Below, piece after piece: positions 60,535 through 62,500 of a stretch of 62,500 bases of DNA; the first letter of the stretch is position 1, and each line of letters starts with the position of its first letter. Below the pieces are notes generated by a model. The model was not told where the DNA came from. It saw only the letters and a list, made by a program, of their open reading frames with translations, and ran no database searches. The DNA is taken from the NCBI RefSeq assembly GCF_964340395.1, contig NC_135553.1:24729449-24791948 (forward strand), given 5' to 3'. The position numbers were made by a program, and so were the translations under genes. This DNA is from Glandiceps talaboti (lineage: Eukaryota > Hemichordata > Enteropneusta > Spengelidae).

Positions 60535-61878
60535 ACCTAACGGTTTATCTAACTCTGCATACAGTTATGTACATCAAATCTACAGTTTACCTAACAGTTT
60601 ATCTAACTAGAGCATACAGTTATGTACATCAAATCTACAGTTTACCTAACGGTTTATCTAACTCTGCATACAGTTATGTACATCAAATCTACAGTTTACC
60701 TAACAGTTTATCTAACTAGAGCATACAGTTATGTCCATCAAATCTACAGTTTACCTAACGGTTTATCTAACTCTGCATACAGTTATGTACATCAAATCTA
60801 CAGTTTACCTAACGGTTTATCTAACTCTGCATAGTTATGTACATCAAATCTACAGTTTACCTAACGGTTTATCTAACTCTGCATAGTTATGTACATCAAA
60901 TCTACAGTTTACCTAACAGTTTATCTAACTCTGCATACAGTTATGTACATCAAATCTACAGTTTACCTAACGGTTTATCTAACTCTGCATACAGTTATGT
61001 CCATCAAATCTACAGTTTACCTAACAGTTTATCTAACTCTGCATACAGTTATGTACATCAAATCTACAGTTTACCTAACGGTTTATCTAACTCTGCATAC
61101 AGTTATGTACATCAAATCTACAGTTTACCTAACGGTTTATCTAACTCTGCATACAGTTATGTACATCAAATCTACAGTTTACCTAACGGTTTATCTAACT
61201 CTGCATACAGTTATGTACATCAAATCTACAGTTTACCTAACAGTTTATCTAACTCTGCATACAGTTATGTACATCAAATCTACAGTTTACCTAACGGTTT
61301 ATCTAACTCTGCATACAGTTATGTCCATCAAATCTACAGTTTACCTAACAGTTTATCTAACTCTGCATACATAGTTATGTACATCAAATCTACAGTTTAC
61401 CTAACGGTTTATCTAACTCTGCATACAGTTATGTCCATCAAATCTACAGTTTACCTAACGGTTTATCTAACTCTGCATACAGTTATGTACATCAAATCTA
61501 CAGTTTACCTAACAGTTTATCTAACTCTGCATACAGTTATGTCCATCAAATCTACAGTTTACCTAACAGTTTATCTAACTCTGCATACAGTTATGTACAT
61601 CAAATCTACAGTTTACCTAACAGTTTATCTAACTCTGCATACAGTTATGTACATCAAATCTACAGTTTACCTAATGGTATATCTAACTCTGCATACAGTT
61701 ATGTACATCAAATCTACAGTTTACCTAATGGTATATCTAACTCTGCATACAGTTATGTACATCAAATCTACAGTTTACCTAATGGTTTATCTAACTCTGC
61801 ATACAGTTATGTACATCAAATCTACAGTTTACCTAATGGTTTATCTAACTCTGCATACAGTTATGTGCACCAAATCTA
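60535..61878 (+). repeat. 54-bp minisatellite downstream of Kir B (~25 copies)
   Basis: Unit: cagttatgtacatcaaatct, acagtttacctaacggttta, tctaactctgcata. Early units have ctagagcata; the last units have taatggtatatc or taatggttta, so variants are ordered along the array. A few 52-bp or longer units shift the frame. Non-coding in my reading. Confidence 0.95.
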
Positions 61879-62500
61879 TAGGATTTCAGTTATCTGTCAA
61901 TGTACACTGTGTGTATACTGCTTACCAAAGAAAAAATGATTGTGAAAAATCATAATTCAACTCTTTTGTCATCTAAAATACATGTGTTAGGTTATTGGTT
62001 TCTGTAGAACTGCAGGAGATAGGACAACTTAAAAGTTAGTGATATCAAGTTTGTTTTCTGTTAGGGATCTATTCTTATACTTGCACTGATTCTCCAGCCC
62101 CCCCCCCCCCCCCCCCCACTTCAGCTTGCGGGCTTGTATGAGTACAGTTTGTTTCCTAAAGTAAAGTAAAGTAATGTAAAGTAAAGTGTAGTAAAGTATA
62201 AAATAAAGTAAAGTAAAGTGAAAAGTTATATTACCATACCAGTGTACGTTACACAATAAAATTTGTTTCACCAGTTTTATACAATACAATTTGTTTGAAT
62301 GATCCATTCTCTGTTCTAACCTCCTAAGCTTGAATGCATGAATCGTTAGTGCCCAAAATTAAAAATGTTACCCAAAACCAAAAGTGTTATGGTTTCATAC
62401 CAGTGTTATAAAATCCTAGCTGACACAGGCTAATATTCCACACAGGAATACTACAACTCCCTAAAACTGCCTAACAGCAGTAACTGAGTACAAGAATAGT
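61879..62500. other. Window end after the 54-bp array
   Basis: A poly(C) run and AAAGT repeats, otherwise unremarkable. It may still be inside the Kir B 3'UTR intron. Confidence 0.4.
62157..62222 (+). repeat. (AAAGT)n microsatellite
   Basis: Imperfect aaagt pentamers between a poly(C) run and the window end. Confidence 0.85.

Noticed and set aside
60837-61955. ORF of 372 codons
   Set aside because: Created by a 54-bp tandem repeat without stops. There is no unique sequence except ~30 codons at the end.

Overview
The window is invertebrate animal genomic DNA: AT-rich, intron-rich and sparsely coding, with GT-AG introns and a high load of micro- and minisatellites, foldback elements and tRNA-derived SINE-like repeats. 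A FAM234 (ITFG3) family gene and inward-rectifier K+ channels with clear vertebrate relatives fit a marine invertebrate, possibly a deuterostome such as a hemichordate or lancelet. I cannot fix the species from sequence alone.

Layout. 1-1860: a foldback element, a decayed transposon-type ORF and unannotated upstream DNA. 1861-19780 (+): a complete 13-exon FAM234-like gene. All 13 exons join in phase to 958 codons (957 aa plus stop). They encode a type II membrane protein with an FG-GAP/beta-propeller-like ectodomain and an unusual ~250-residue insert. Its introns and 3' end carry several minisatellites, and three of these contain copies of the gene's own exon edges: a splice-acceptor array before exon 3, a splice-donor array after exon 10, and a palindromic array that begins inside the last codons. 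About 19.8-41 kb: intergenic or 5'-intron DNA. It holds two full copies and one reversed partial copy of a transposable element with hairpin-bearing ends, and a ~4 kb tandem duplication (27835-31878 and 31879-35920). Each duplicate carries a broken exon of a CHD6-9-type chromatin remodeler on the minus strand, and the first also carries a second CHD exon.

41122-42423 (+) and 58653-59954 (+): two intronless Kir (KCNJ) channel coding exons. They share a layout: a probable 5'UTR intron ~150 nt before the ATG and a 3'UTR splice donor 15-16 nt after the stop codon. This indicates an old tandem gene duplication. Both have the TIGYGFR selectivity filter, the paired extracellular cysteines, an acidic M2 rectification residue (Glu in the first, Asp in the second) and an Asp at the position that binds Na+ in GIRK channels. 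The ~7 kb 3'UTR intron of the first gene and the DNA between the genes are filled with repeats. A ~1.35 kb 54-bp minisatellite lies after the second gene.

The most notable signal is the recurrence, within a single gene, of tandem arrays built from exon-intron junctions. They create eight in-frame candidate acceptors and twelve candidate donors. No other unknown system is evident; the large open frames across minisatellites are best read as repeat artefacts.
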